5,389 nucleotides of DNA. Origin: Pseudomonadota bacterium (GTDB lineage: Bacteria > Pseudomonadota > Gammaproteobacteria > Burkholderiales > Methylophilaceae). Position numbers and translations under genes: made by a program. Location of the stretch: the NCBI GenBank assembly GCA_023459535.1, contig JAEWTK010000145.1, positions 1 through 5,389 of the forward strand, read 5' to 3'. The notes beneath the pieces were generated by a model. The model saw only the letters and a program-made list of their open reading frames with translations, did no database searches and was not told the DNA's origin. Numbering within the stretch: the stretch's first letter is position 1; each line of letters starts with the position of its first letter. Positions 1 through 5,192 of this stretch are shown here, piece after piece.

Positions 1-365
1 TTGTTGTTAGCAGTCCACCACGCCGGTGGATTCCTTGGTTTATTCCAGTTTGACCAAGGCTTTAAAGTTAATCCATATCTGGGAATATCGATTTTGGCTT
101 TTGAAATGGTTGGAAAATTTCCAAGAAATAGCTCTTGATATGCATAAATACCTTTGGCTCTACTTTGAAAACATTCGGTAGCAATTAGTTTGGCAACAAC
201 ATCCACTTCCGCAGATGCAGTCATCAAAAGGCGAGCGAGCTCCAGTGAATAGGTTTTGTAGTTTGGCTCGCAAAGTTCAATCCATCTAGCGAGCTCAACA
301 ATGTCATCTTCAAGACATAAAAAATAATTCCAATGCGGCGCAATCGGCCTTTGCTCAATGCCCAT
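1..365 (-). CDS. Third gene of the toxin-antitoxin operon, helical protein of unknown function (HEPN-like?), 3' end cut by window edge
   Basis: An open frame of 121 codons starts at ATG 365-363 and runs off the left edge without a stop. It begins one base after the antitoxin stop codon (TAAAATG context), so it is almost certainly cotranscribed and probably translationally coupled; only a weak Shine-Dalgarno (AAAG) is visible. The visible part opens with HWNYFLCLEDDIVELARWIE (11-30), then a helical segment LELARLLMTASAEVDVVAKL (41-60), IPRYGLTLKPW (94-104) and PPAWWTANN (113-121). From memory this resembles a widespread family of uncharacterised proteins of about 200-250 residues near mobile elements, whose distal part continues as a Tyr-Asn-x-Val-Lys-His-like segment reminiscent of HEPN RNases. 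The diagnostic part lies outside the window, so the HEPN link is only a suggestion. The gene itself is well supported by its start context and unbroken frame. Confidence 0.8.
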   Translation of the reverse strand, partial: MGIEQRPIAPHWNYFLCLEDDIVELARWIELCEPNYKTYSLELARLLMTASAEVDVVAKLIATECFQSRAKGIYAYQELFLGNFPTISKAKIDIPRYGLTLKPWSNWNKPRNPPAWWTANN

Positions 366-366
366 T

Positions 367-681
367 TTAGTCTTTAAGCGCCTGCTTGACGCGCTGGAGA
401 AGTTTGGCTGTCACCTTGTCTTGCGCTTCGACCTTGCTGATGTAGGCTTGCGTTACCCCTAAACGGCTGGCCAGTTTCTTTTGCGTCATGCCTGCTTTGA
501 TGCGCGCCTGAGCAATTGGATTATCAACATAATCCTCAATCAGGAACGGCACATATAAATCTTCGTCGCGAGCAGTTTCGGCCATCTTGTCATCGATCTG
601 ATGCTTTAGCGCCTGATAAACATTGGCGGGCAACAGGACATAATCCTTGCCATCGGCTGTTTTAATCGTTTGTATGCTCAT
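367..681 (-). CDS. Xre-family helix-turn-helix antitoxin of a RelE/Xre-type toxin-antitoxin pair
   Basis: This 104-residue protein probably neutralises the adjacent toxin and represses their shared promoter. The N-terminal part (about 3-28, IKTADGKDYVLLPANVYQAL) resembles the beta-strand/helix region of antitoxins that begin 'ggevLPxxxYxAL', and probably forms part of the toxin-binding or dimer region. The C-terminal part (about 55-100) is a Cro/C1-type HTH: AQARIKAGMTQKKLASRLGV followed by TQAYISKVEAQ. Its ATG overlaps the toxin TGA in an ATGA junction, and GGAGA at 695-691 lies nine bases upstream inside the toxin gene, a good ribosome binding site. The order toxin first, antitoxin second matches HigBA-like modules. 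I do not assign a gene symbol because higA and other Xre antitoxins cannot be separated by eye. Confidence 0.88.
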   Translation of the reverse strand: MSIQTIKTADGKDYVLLPANVYQALKHQIDDKMAETARDEDLYVPFLIEDYVDNPIAQARIKAGMTQKKLASRLGVTQAYISKVEAQDKVTAKLLQRVKQALKD

Positions 682-938
682 TTGTATGCGTCTCCGCGTG
701 GTTTGATCTTTTCAATTGCAATGATCCTGACCTCATCCTGCCGGTCAAAGATAACCCGCCAATTCCCTACCCGCATCCGGTAATAAGGCTCACCTACCAG
801 TTTCTTGATATCCAGTACCGGATCGTCCGGATTCAAGCCCAATAATTGAATGTGCTCAGCAATTCGCACTCGTTCTATCCTGGACAGGCTTTGAAGCTTC
901 TTTTTAGCTTGCTGCTTAATGACTAAAGCATAGGTCAT
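678..938 (-). CDS. RelE/ParE-superfamily toxin
   Basis: This 86-residue basic protein belongs to the RelE/ParE fold: an N-terminal helical hairpin (about 8-36) followed by a beta-sheet with KKLVGEPYYRMRVGNWRVIF (45-64) and the C-terminal RIIAIEKIKPRGDAYK (71-86). The RxRVGxWRVIF core and terminal RGDAYK are typical of RelE-like mRNA interferases that cut mRNA at the ribosome; candidate active-site residues are R56, R61, R81 and Y85. The histidine often found before the terminal RGD/RRD is replaced by Pro80, so catalysis rather than gyrase binding is inferred, not proven. The ATG at 938 has only a weak AGAG element nine bases upstream. If transcription starts about 6-7 bases after the -10 box, the leader would be only about 12 bases, so toxin translation may be poor relative to the antitoxin, which has a clear Shine-Dalgarno. 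Confidence 0.88.
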   Translation of the reverse strand: MTYALVIKQQAKKKLQSLSRIERVRIAEHIQLLGLNPDDPVLDIKKLVGEPYYRMRVGNWRVIFDRQDEVRIIAIEKIKPRGDAYK

Positions 939-951
939 GTAAATTTACTCT

Positions 952-982
952 GGTTATATTATAGGTTATATTTGGTTATATT
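952..982 (-). repeat. Three AATATAACC direct repeats, likely toxin-antitoxin operator
   Basis: GGTTATATT (AATATAACC on the minus strand) occurs at 952-960, 964-972 and 974-982, with start-to-start distances of 12 and 10 bases, close to a helical turn. The copies overlap the -10 and -35 boxes of the operon promoter, where an Xre antitoxin or toxin-antitoxin complex would be expected to bind for autorepression. That function is inferred; the repeats are directly visible. Confidence 0.6.
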
Positions 983-985
983 CAA
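958..985 (-). promoter_or_regulatory. Sigma70-type promoter of the toxin-antitoxin operon
   Basis: On the minus strand a consensus -10 box TATAAT (963-958) lies 16 bases downstream of TTGAAT (985-980), which matches four of six positions of TTGACA. The -35 box overlaps the integrase TGA stop (984-982), so the operon promoter sits directly on the end of the integrase gene and no terminator separates them. AATATAACC repeats overlap both boxes. Confidence 0.68.
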
Positions 986-2232
986 GCGTTTTTCACTTGG
1001 AATGGAAGCACCGAGGCAGAAGGCTTGACCCCCACCACCTGCTTGATGAAGTCAGCGACCTTCTGCATGGGGATACGAAGGCGCTCAACATCAGTGATGA
1101 TGTACCCTGCCGTTACATCGTTTCGCATCTTATGATTGAGCAGTCGTTTCAATGCGTAGGCCGGAATATCCAGTCCTTCGGCGATAGTGATAAAGGTGCG
1201 TCTTAAATCATGCAGGGTAAATGCCACACCAGATTCTCTCGCTACCCTGTTCATGAGTTTTTGCGGCAGCAGGATATAACCTTCTTTCGTATCGCCCGGG
1301 AAAACATATTGGTTAAAAATGCTCATGCGGCGTTGCACAAGCATGTCATACAGAAAATCCGATAATGGCAGGACATGGTCTTCGCCATTCTTGGTATCCG
1401 TCACCCGAAACGTCCTGGCATCCAGATCGACATGCCGCCATTCGAGTTTCGCAGCTTCAGACCTTCTCAAGCCCGTGAAAAGCATAAACAACAAGTAATC
1501 GCGGAAGGTTTCACGGCCTCGGCTGGTATGGTCATTCTTGAGATTGATGACCGAGTTATACCAGGCCGGCAAATCAAAGGCGCGGATCACGGTCGTTCTG
1601 CGCTTGATGCGATACCAGGCGCGTGTCAGGGTTAAGCGTCTGACAGGGTTGTCAGTGATGATGCTATTACCCTGGGAATCCTCATAACGGATGATTGCGA
1701 AGTTAAATAGCGCACTGAGCCCGCGCATAACCTGGTTGGCCTGGCACTGGCTACGCTGACCAATCAGGGTATGGCGTTTTGCCACCATATCTTTGGAAAT
1801 GTCCGACATCGGCTTATTGAACCAATCACCGATATAGACTTTCAAGCCGTGCCGATAATCGTAGATGGTGCGAGGGCTGAGCGTCTTGCGTGCAATGATG
1901 TATTCCTCGATCACCTCGGCCAGCGTGACCGACTTTGCACGGAGATTTCTTTTCTCATCGACCGGATTCTCGCCCGTTGCCATTTTGCCGAGGATTTTCT
2001 TGGCATGGAGCCTGGCTTCCTCTGAGGTAAAAACATTGCATTTGCCAATGGTCGTTCTGACCGCCCGCCCATTGACCTTACTTTCGACAATATAGGTTTT
2101 GGAGGTTTTTCCGACTCTGAGGGCGAAGCCTTTTAGATCAGTATCACGATAAAACGCCTGACCAGACGCCATCAACGGAATGGAATCGACAAACGCTTTT
2201 GTGAGTTTTCGATGTGAAAGTGATTTGTCCAT
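982..2232 (-). CDS. P4-type tyrosine recombinase (site-specific integrase)
   Basis: This 416-residue enzyme would cut and rejoin DNA at the tRNA-Asn att sites to integrate or excise the element. About residues 1-95 form the arm-DNA-binding (DUF4102-type) domain, with DLKGFALRVGKTSKTYIVES and TIGKCNVFTSEEARLHAKKI. About 100-200 form the SAM-like core-binding domain, and about 215-395 the catalytic domain. The active-site set is complete: Arg256 (FTGLRRSEAAKLEW), Lys281 (DTKNG), His341 and Arg344 (HDLRRTF), His367 (LLNHKM) and nucleophile Tyr377 (TAGYI). I chose ATG 2232 because GAGG (2242-2239) lies six bases upstream; an in-frame TTG at 2244 would add four residues but would contain that site. 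The gene lies about 200 bases from the tRNA fragment and reads away from it. It appears intact and probably active. Confidence 0.95.
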   Translation of the reverse strand: MDKSLSHRKLTKAFVDSIPLMASGQAFYRDTDLKGFALRVGKTSKTYIVESKVNGRAVRTTIGKCNVFTSEEARLHAKKILGKMATGENPVDEKRNLRAKSVTLAEVIEEYIIARKTLSPRTIYDYRHGLKVYIGDWFNKPMSDISKDMVAKRHTLIGQRSQCQANQVMRGLSALFNFAIIRYEDSQGNSIITDNPVRRLTLTRAWYRIKRRTTVIRAFDLPAWYNSVINLKNDHTSRGRETFRDYLLFMLFTGLRRSEAAKLEWRHVDLDARTFRVTDTKNGEDHVLPLSDFLYDMLVQRRMSIFNQYVFPGDTKEGYILLPQKLMNRVARESGVAFTLHDLRRTFITIAEGLDIPAYALKRLLNHKMRNDVTAGYIITDVERLRIPMQKVADFIKQVVGVKPSASVLPFQVKNA

Positions 2233-2238
2233 ATTCAG

Positions 2239-2242
2239 CCTC
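2239..2242 (-). promoter_or_regulatory. Ribosome binding site that decides the integrase start
   Basis: GAGG on the minus strand lies six bases before ATG 2232-2230. It overlaps the region just after the alternative TTG at 2244-2242, so the ATG is the better supported start. Confidence 0.6.
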
Positions 2243-2275
2243 AAAAATCGCGACCCGATTTAGGTTAGTGACCAC

Positions 2276-2353
2276 TTTACTAAAAACAAAAGTAGACCGA
2301 TAGTAGACCGCATTGCTAAAACTGAATATAACAAATTAAATTATTTTAGTAAA
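2276..2353. repeat. Repeats between att core and integrase: candidate integrase arm-type or excisionase sites
   Basis: The roughly 200-base AT-rich gap between the integrase start and the tRNA fragment contains two structured sets. AGTAGACCG occurs twice in direct orientation (2291-2299 and 2302-2310), 11 bases apart, one helical turn. TTTACTAAAA (2276-2285) has an exact inverted partner TTTTAGTAAA (2344-2353). Tyrosine recombinases of this type use short arm sites flanking the core, and excisionases bind phased repeats, so these are plausible sites for either, or for integrase regulation. No convincing -35/-10 pair for the integrase was found here. Confidence 0.45.
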
Positions 2354-2411
2354 ATATCCTATTGATTTATATGCAATTTAAAAGAAATTCAAATTTGTTA
2401 AAAATGCCTAA

Positions 2412-2473
2412 AACAGCCCTTTAAGGCGCTGTTAATCCGTGTGTCCCTGGTTCGAGCCCAGGTCGGGGAGCCA
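2412..2473. other. Chromosome-element attachment site (attR-like) at tRNA-Asn
   Basis: From the anticodon loop (CTGTTAA, 2429-2435) rightward the sequence is normal tRNA-Asn; to the left it no longer matches a tRNA. The 27-31 strand of the anticodon stem should pair with TCCGT (2436-2440) but reads AGGCG (2424-2428). This break at the anticodon loop is typical of tyrosine-recombinase crossover in tRNA genes. The left half-core also carries AACAGC (2412-2417), matched by inverted GCTGTT (2428-2433). The left limit is chosen to include that inverted repeat and is not a proven boundary. Confidence 0.75.
2429..2473 (+). tRNA. 3' half of tRNA-Asn(GTT), displaced fragment, not functional
   Basis: The fragment contains the anticodon loop CTGTTAA with anticodon GTT (2431-2433), the 3' anticodon stem TCCGT, variable loop GTGTC, T stem CCTGG/CCAGG around loop TTCGAGC (2446-2462), the 3' acceptor strand TCGGGGA (2463-2469), discriminator G and encoded CCA (2471-2473). 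The 5' acceptor strand (expected TCCCCGA about 76 bases before the end, near 2398), the D arm and the 5' anticodon stem are absent. The sequence there is AT-rich element DNA. It cannot fold into a tRNA and is best read as the target-gene remnant left after element insertion. Confidence 0.9.
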
Positions 2474-2478
2474 GATAC

Positions 2479-2510
2479 AAAAAGCCTCCACATGTTTGTG
2501 GAGGCTTTTT
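2479..2510 (+). terminator. Intrinsic terminator of the former tRNA-Asn gene
   Basis: A perfect 14-base inverted repeat, AAAAAGCCTCCACA (2479-2492) and TGTGGAGGCTTTTT (2497-2510), surrounds a TGTT loop, with a T-run ending the right arm. It starts six bases after the tRNA CCA, where a tRNA terminator is expected. Its symmetry with A-run and T-run also lets it act on leftward transcripts coming from the lipoprotein gene (stop at 2527). Confidence 0.9.
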
Positions 2511-2526
2511 CATTTTGCATTAATCC

Positions 2527-2751
2527 TTAACCATAAATCAAATATGCTCCTGGAGGCACCTGCCTTTGCAGCTTTCTGCAGTCACCAGGCGGCGGCTGTT
2601 GTCCTGCTGGCCGGTCTGGATACCAAATCCGACATTCACCTGGCGGTGGCATATGCCCCTCTGGAATAGGCACGGAAGAGCGATGTCCATAAGTATGATG
2701 TGCACAACCTGTCAGAAATAGAACAGCAGCTACCAATATCATCTTTAACAT
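2527..2751 (-). CDS. Small lipoprotein with PPPGxCR repeats
   Basis: This 74-residue protein has a lipoprotein signal peptide: MLKMILVAAVLFLTGC, with lipobox LTGC and lipidated Cys16. Ala follows the Cys, so sorting to the outer membrane is expected. The mature part is short and rich in Pro and Gly, with PPPGECRIW (35-43), PPPGDCRKL (53-61) and a degenerate VPPGA (65-69), ending in LIYG. I recognise this as a small uncharacterised proteobacterial lipoprotein type with PPxGxCRxW motifs; its function is unknown. The start is well supported by a perfect AGGAGG five bases before the ATG. The gene lies 46 bases downstream of the YbaK-like gene on the same strand, so it may be cotranscribed, though the strong separate ribosome binding site also allows an own promoter. 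The two cysteines at 40 and 58 could form a disulfide. Confidence 0.87.
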   Translation of the reverse strand: MLKMILVAAVLFLTGCAHHTYGHRSSVPIPEGHMPPPGECRIWYPDRPAGQQPPPGDCRKLQRQVPPGAYLIYG

Positions 2752-2797
2752 GTAAACCTCCTATAAAAGTTTCGCCTGAATGAGGTGCTTATACATT

Positions 2798-3298
2798 TCA
2801 CCGCTCGCTACTCGTGAACTGGCCCTGATCCGCATCCCCAAACAACCTGAGCAAATCAACGCCTTTGAGTGACAAGGCATACCCCAGCACACCGCTGCCG
2901 ATCACGACCGTTTTATAGTCTTTCACGCTGTTATCGACCAATATCCTGATATTCTCCGGTAGCGCGACTGGTGGAACCGCACCGACGACATATCCCGTAG
3001 CTTCCGCCACTTCGCCATATTCCGCCATGCGGCACTTGCGCTCATCGAGGTGCTTGCGTAGCACGCCCCAGTCGGCTCGGCCACCACCGGCAACGGCGAG
3101 CAACACAAACTTGTCCGAGGCGGTCTTGAACAGCACGCTGCGCACCACGGATTGCGGATCGAGGCCACGGCCCGAGAGCAGTTCTTCCAGGTTTCTGACC
3201 GGCTTTTTATCTTCGGACAGCGGAATTTCAATCACGTCGTAGGCGATGCCTTCGCGCTCAAGCAGTTCAGTGACGGGAGAATGGATGGTTGCAGTCAT
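2798..3298 (-). CDS. YbaK/ProX-family aminoacyl-tRNA editing (deacylase) domain protein
   Basis: This 166-residue single-domain protein belongs to the YbaK/INS superfamily, which hydrolyses mischarged aminoacyl-tRNAs in the cytoplasm (for example Cys-tRNA-Pro or Ala-tRNA-Pro). Visible hallmarks are RSVLFKTASDKFVLLAV (53-69) with the conserved Lys58, the GGGRADWGVLRKHL helix (71-84), the substrate-pocket loop GYVVGAVPPVAL (102-113) and the C-terminal SGVLGYALSLKGVDLLRLFG (135-154). The length matches free-standing family members. The exact tRNA or amino acid specificity cannot be read from these motifs, so I give no symbol. ATG 3298 has GGAGA eight bases upstream (3311-3307). It is divergent from the exoD-like gene and sits just upstream of the lipoprotein gene. 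Confidence 0.88.
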   Translation of the reverse strand: MTATIHSPVTELLEREGIAYDVIEIPLSEDKKPVRNLEELLSGRGLDPQSVVRSVLFKTASDKFVLLAVAGGGRADWGVLRKHLDERKCRMAEYGEVAEATGYVVGAVPPVALPENIRILVDNSVKDYKTVVIGSGVLGYALSLKGVDLLRLFGDADQGQFTSSER

Positions 3299-3360
3299 AA
3301 GCGAAGTCTCCGAATCGAATTCATCAATTGATCTGGCGATATTATTACGTATTTGCCGAG

Positions 3361-3366
3361 TATAAT
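3361..3366 (+). promoter_or_regulatory. Consensus -10 box in the divergent intergenic region
   Basis: TATAAT on the plus strand lies 14 bases before the ATG of the exoD-like gene, with no matching -35 box at 16-18 bases. The same spacer (3299-3380) holds the palindrome ATCAATTGAT (3323-3332) and GGCGAT/ATCGCC inverted arms (3335-3340 and 3365-3370) that enclose the box, so a regulator site is possible. Start near 3373 would give a very short leader for ATG 3381 and would suit the GTG start at 3435 better. Confidence 0.35.
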
Positions 3367-3380
3367 CGCCAGCGTTCTGT

Positions 3381-4058
3381 ATGCTGGCTGATTTAGCCTT
3401 TACTATAGCGTTATCTCATTCGAGTTGTTCCCAAGTGATCAGACTGGCTGAAACCCTGCAACGTTTTGCCGATGCTGCCAAGCACCGTCCGCTGACCATC
3501 GGCGAGGCGATCGACACGCTGGACGAGACGGCTTATGCCTTTATCGCGATCATCCTGATTCTGCCTTTCATGCAACCCGTACCTCTAGGACCGATCACGG
3601 TGGTGGGTGGGCTGACACTAGCAGCATTGGGCTGGCAGCTTCTGACCGGGCACGATACGCCGGTACTACCACAGAAGGTACGCAAAGCAGCACTGAATGA
3701 GAAGACTTGGCTGGTCATGGTGAGTGTAAGCCTGAAGGTGATCAAGTTCTGTCGTTTGTTCACCCGACCGCGTTTGCAGCACTTGGTGAACGGCACACTG
3801 GGCCGTCGCATCAGCGGCATTATCCTGCTCGCAGGCGGCCTGCTGATGGCAATCCCCTTCCCCATCCCCCTGCCGCTCAACAATGCACTGCCGGGACTGG
3901 CCATCATCTTCTACTGTATTGGCGAGTTGGAAGATGACGGTCTGATGGTGTTCGTCTCCTTCTTTCTACTGATTGTCACGGTCATCTATTTTTCCGCGTT
4001 CTTCATTGCCTTGTGGTTGTTCGGCAACGAAGCCATCAACTATTTCCGTTTCCGCTAG
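3381..4058 (+). CDS. ExoD-family inner-membrane protein
   Basis: This protein of up to 225 residues matches the ExoD family, named for a Sinorhizobium gene affecting exopolysaccharide production; its biochemical role is not established. A soluble N-terminal helix (LAETLQRFADAAKHRPLTIGEAIDTL, about 22-47) precedes hydrophobic segments at about 51-66, 71-88, 146-162, 169-181 and 187-214. Two related proline-rich turns, LPFMQPVPLGPITVVGG (61-77) and IPFPIPLPLNNALPGLAIIF (158-177), suggest an internal duplication, a family feature. The start is uncertain: ATG 3381 has no visible Shine-Dalgarno, and an in-frame GTG at 3435 (Val19) begins just before the conserved region, giving 207 residues. It converges on the alcohol dehydrogenase gene with only 17 bases between stops and no obvious hairpin there. 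Confidence 0.85.
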   Translation: MLADLAFTIALSHSSCSQVIRLAETLQRFADAAKHRPLTIGEAIDTLDETAYAFIAIILILPFMQPVPLGPITVVGGLTLAALGWQLLTGHDTPVLPQKVRKAALNEKTWLVMVSVSLKVIKFCRLFTRPRLQHLVNGTLGRRISGIILLAGGLLMAIPFPIPLPLNNALPGLAIIFYCIGELEDDGLMVFVSFFLLIVTVIYFSAFFIALWLFGNEAINYFRFR

Positions 4059-4075
4059 ACGACACCTGCCAATCT

Positions 4076-5173
4076 TCAGTGCGGCTTGATGGCGACCTTG
4101 AGCACGCCATCGCGCTGATTGGCGAAAAGATCGTAGGCAGTGACGATATCATCCAGTTGGTATTCATGGGTGACCATATGACTGAGATCCACGCGGCCAG
4201 ATTCCAGCACGTTCATCAGCCGGCGCATGCGTTCCTTGCCGCCTGGGCAAAGCGCTGTGACGATACGATGGTCGCCCAGTCCTGCAGCAAAGGCATTGAG
4301 CGGGATGGTGAGATCGGTGGAATAAACACCGAGGCTTGAGAGCGTGCCGCCGGGCTTGAGTACGCGCAAAGCGGATTCAAAGGTGGATTGCAGGCCCAGC
4401 GCTTCGATCGAGGCATCCGCTCCGCGTCCGCCGGTCAGCTTCATCACCTCGTCGACCACATCGCAATCCTTGTAGTTGAGCGTGATATCCGCCCCCAATG
4501 ATTTGGCGATTTCAAGCCTGTGCGCATTGCCGTCCACGGCGATGATGGTGCTGGCGCCGAGCAGCCGAGCACCGGCCGTTGCACAGAGTCCGATCGGCCC
4601 CTGCGCGAACACCACGACGGTATCGCCGATCGTGATGTTGGCGTTCTCCGCGCCCGTGAAGCCGGTCGACATGATGTCCGGACACATCAGCACCTGCTCG
4701 TCACTAAGGCCATCCGGAATCGGCGCCAGATTGGCTTGGGCATCCGGCACCAGCACATATTCTGCCTGCGTACCATCGATCAGGTTGCCAAAGCGCCATC
4801 CCGCTGTGGCCTTGTAGCCATGACAGCCGCATTGGCCGGAGGGAATCAGATAACTGCCGTCCTGCGCGGGGAAACCGTCCTGGCTGGAGTACGAAGTGAA
4901 GGTCGGGCAGATGGCGCCGGCTATCACGCGCTGGCCCTCACTGTAACCCTGCACCGCGCTACCGAGCTTTTCGATGACGCCGACCGGCTCGTGGCCGATG
5001 GTCAGGCCGCGCGCCACCGGGTATTCGCCCTTGAGGATGTGAATATCGGTGCCGCAGATGGTGGTGGTGGTGATGCGCAGCAGCGCGTCGTTGGGCCCCA
5101 CCTCGGGGATGGGCTTGTCCTGCAGTTCGATGCGGCCGGGTTCGACGAACACGGCGGCTTTCATCATGGCCAT
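4076..5173 (-). CDS. Zinc-dependent medium-chain alcohol dehydrogenase, probably NAD-linked
   Basis: This 365-residue enzyme of the medium-chain dehydrogenase family would oxidise an alcohol or reduce a carbonyl in the cytoplasm. Catalytic zinc ligands are visible as Cys40 (TICGTD), His61-Glu62 (GHE) and Asp166 (CPDIMSTGF). This Cys/His/Asp set and the DxMSTGF segment resemble bacterial secondary-alcohol dehydrogenases. The Rossmann motif AQGPIG (190-195) is followed by IIAVDGN, where Asp214 at the end of the second strand favours NAD over NADP; NADP enzymes of the group have Gly-Ser-Arg there. A four-cysteine structural zinc loop is not present; the 99-130 region instead has a Gly-rich insert with QCGCHGY. 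ATG 5173 has AGGAG six bases upstream; nearby ATGs (MAMMK) are worse placed. The physiological substrate is not evident. It follows the EAL gene on the same strand across an 88-base gap. Confidence 0.92.
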   Translation of the reverse strand: MAMMKAAVFVEPGRIELQDKPIPEVGPNDALLRITTTTICGTDIHILKGEYPVARGLTIGHEPVGVIEKLGSAVQGYSEGQRVIAGAICPTFTSYSSQDGFPAQDGSYLIPSGQCGCHGYKATAGWRFGNLIDGTQAEYVLVPDAQANLAPIPDGLSDEQVLMCPDIMSTGFTGAENANITIGDTVVVFAQGPIGLCATAGARLLGASTIIAVDGNAHRLEIAKSLGADITLNYKDCDVVDEVMKLTGGRGADASIEALGLQSTFESALRVLKPGGTLSSLGVYSTDLTIPLNAFAAGLGDHRIVTALCPGGKERMRRLMNVLESGRVDLSHMVTHEYQLDDIVTAYDLFANQRDGVLKVAIKPH

Positions 5174-5192
5174 GTCACGCTCCTATGTGGGA

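Larger units (their letters stand above)
1..2433. mobile_element. Integrase end of a tRNA-Asn-integrated genomic island or prophage-like element
   Basis: This AT-rich stretch holds a tyrosine recombinase gene next to a 3' tRNA-Asn fragment, plus a toxin-antitoxin operon. That is the standard layout of an element integrated at the 3' end of a tRNA gene. Element DNA lies to the left of the anticodon-loop crossover region at about 2429-2435, and the chromosome lies to the right. The other end of the element is outside the window, where an intact tRNA-Asn gene rebuilt by element sequence would be expected. No capsid, conjugation or replication genes are visible, so the class (island, integrative plasmid or satellite) cannot be decided. 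The exact crossover base cannot be set without the second att copy. Confidence 0.82.

Noticed and set aside
997..2095. Several plus-strand open frames of 69-86 codons
   Set aside because: All are antisense to the integrase gene, overlap one another and show no family features or ribosome binding sites.
2398..2473. A complete tRNA-Asn gene ending at the CCA
   Set aside because: The first 31 positions of a 76-base tRNA would be AT-rich sequence that does not pair with the acceptor 3' strand TCGGGGA or with the TCCGT anticodon stem strand, and no D arm is present.
2439..2669. A 76-codon plus-strand open frame starting in the tRNA fragment
   Set aside because: It begins inside tRNA sequence, runs through the terminator hairpin and lies antisense to the lipoprotein gene.
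2788..2793. TATAAG as a -10 box for the lipoprotein gene
   Set aside because: The best -35 candidate (TTCACG) is 19 bases away, so the evidence is too weak to call a separate promoter.
2923..3242. Open frames on both strands inside the YbaK-like gene
   Set aside because: They overlap a gene whose family motifs are clear, and their own products are arginine/serine-rich shadows.
3533..3907. A 124-codon minus-strand open frame
   Set aside because: It is antisense to the exoD-like gene; the composition is that of a shadow frame.
4059..4075. Shared bidirectional terminator between the exoD-like gene and the alcohol dehydrogenase
   Set aside because: The 17-base gap contains no inverted repeat or T-run.
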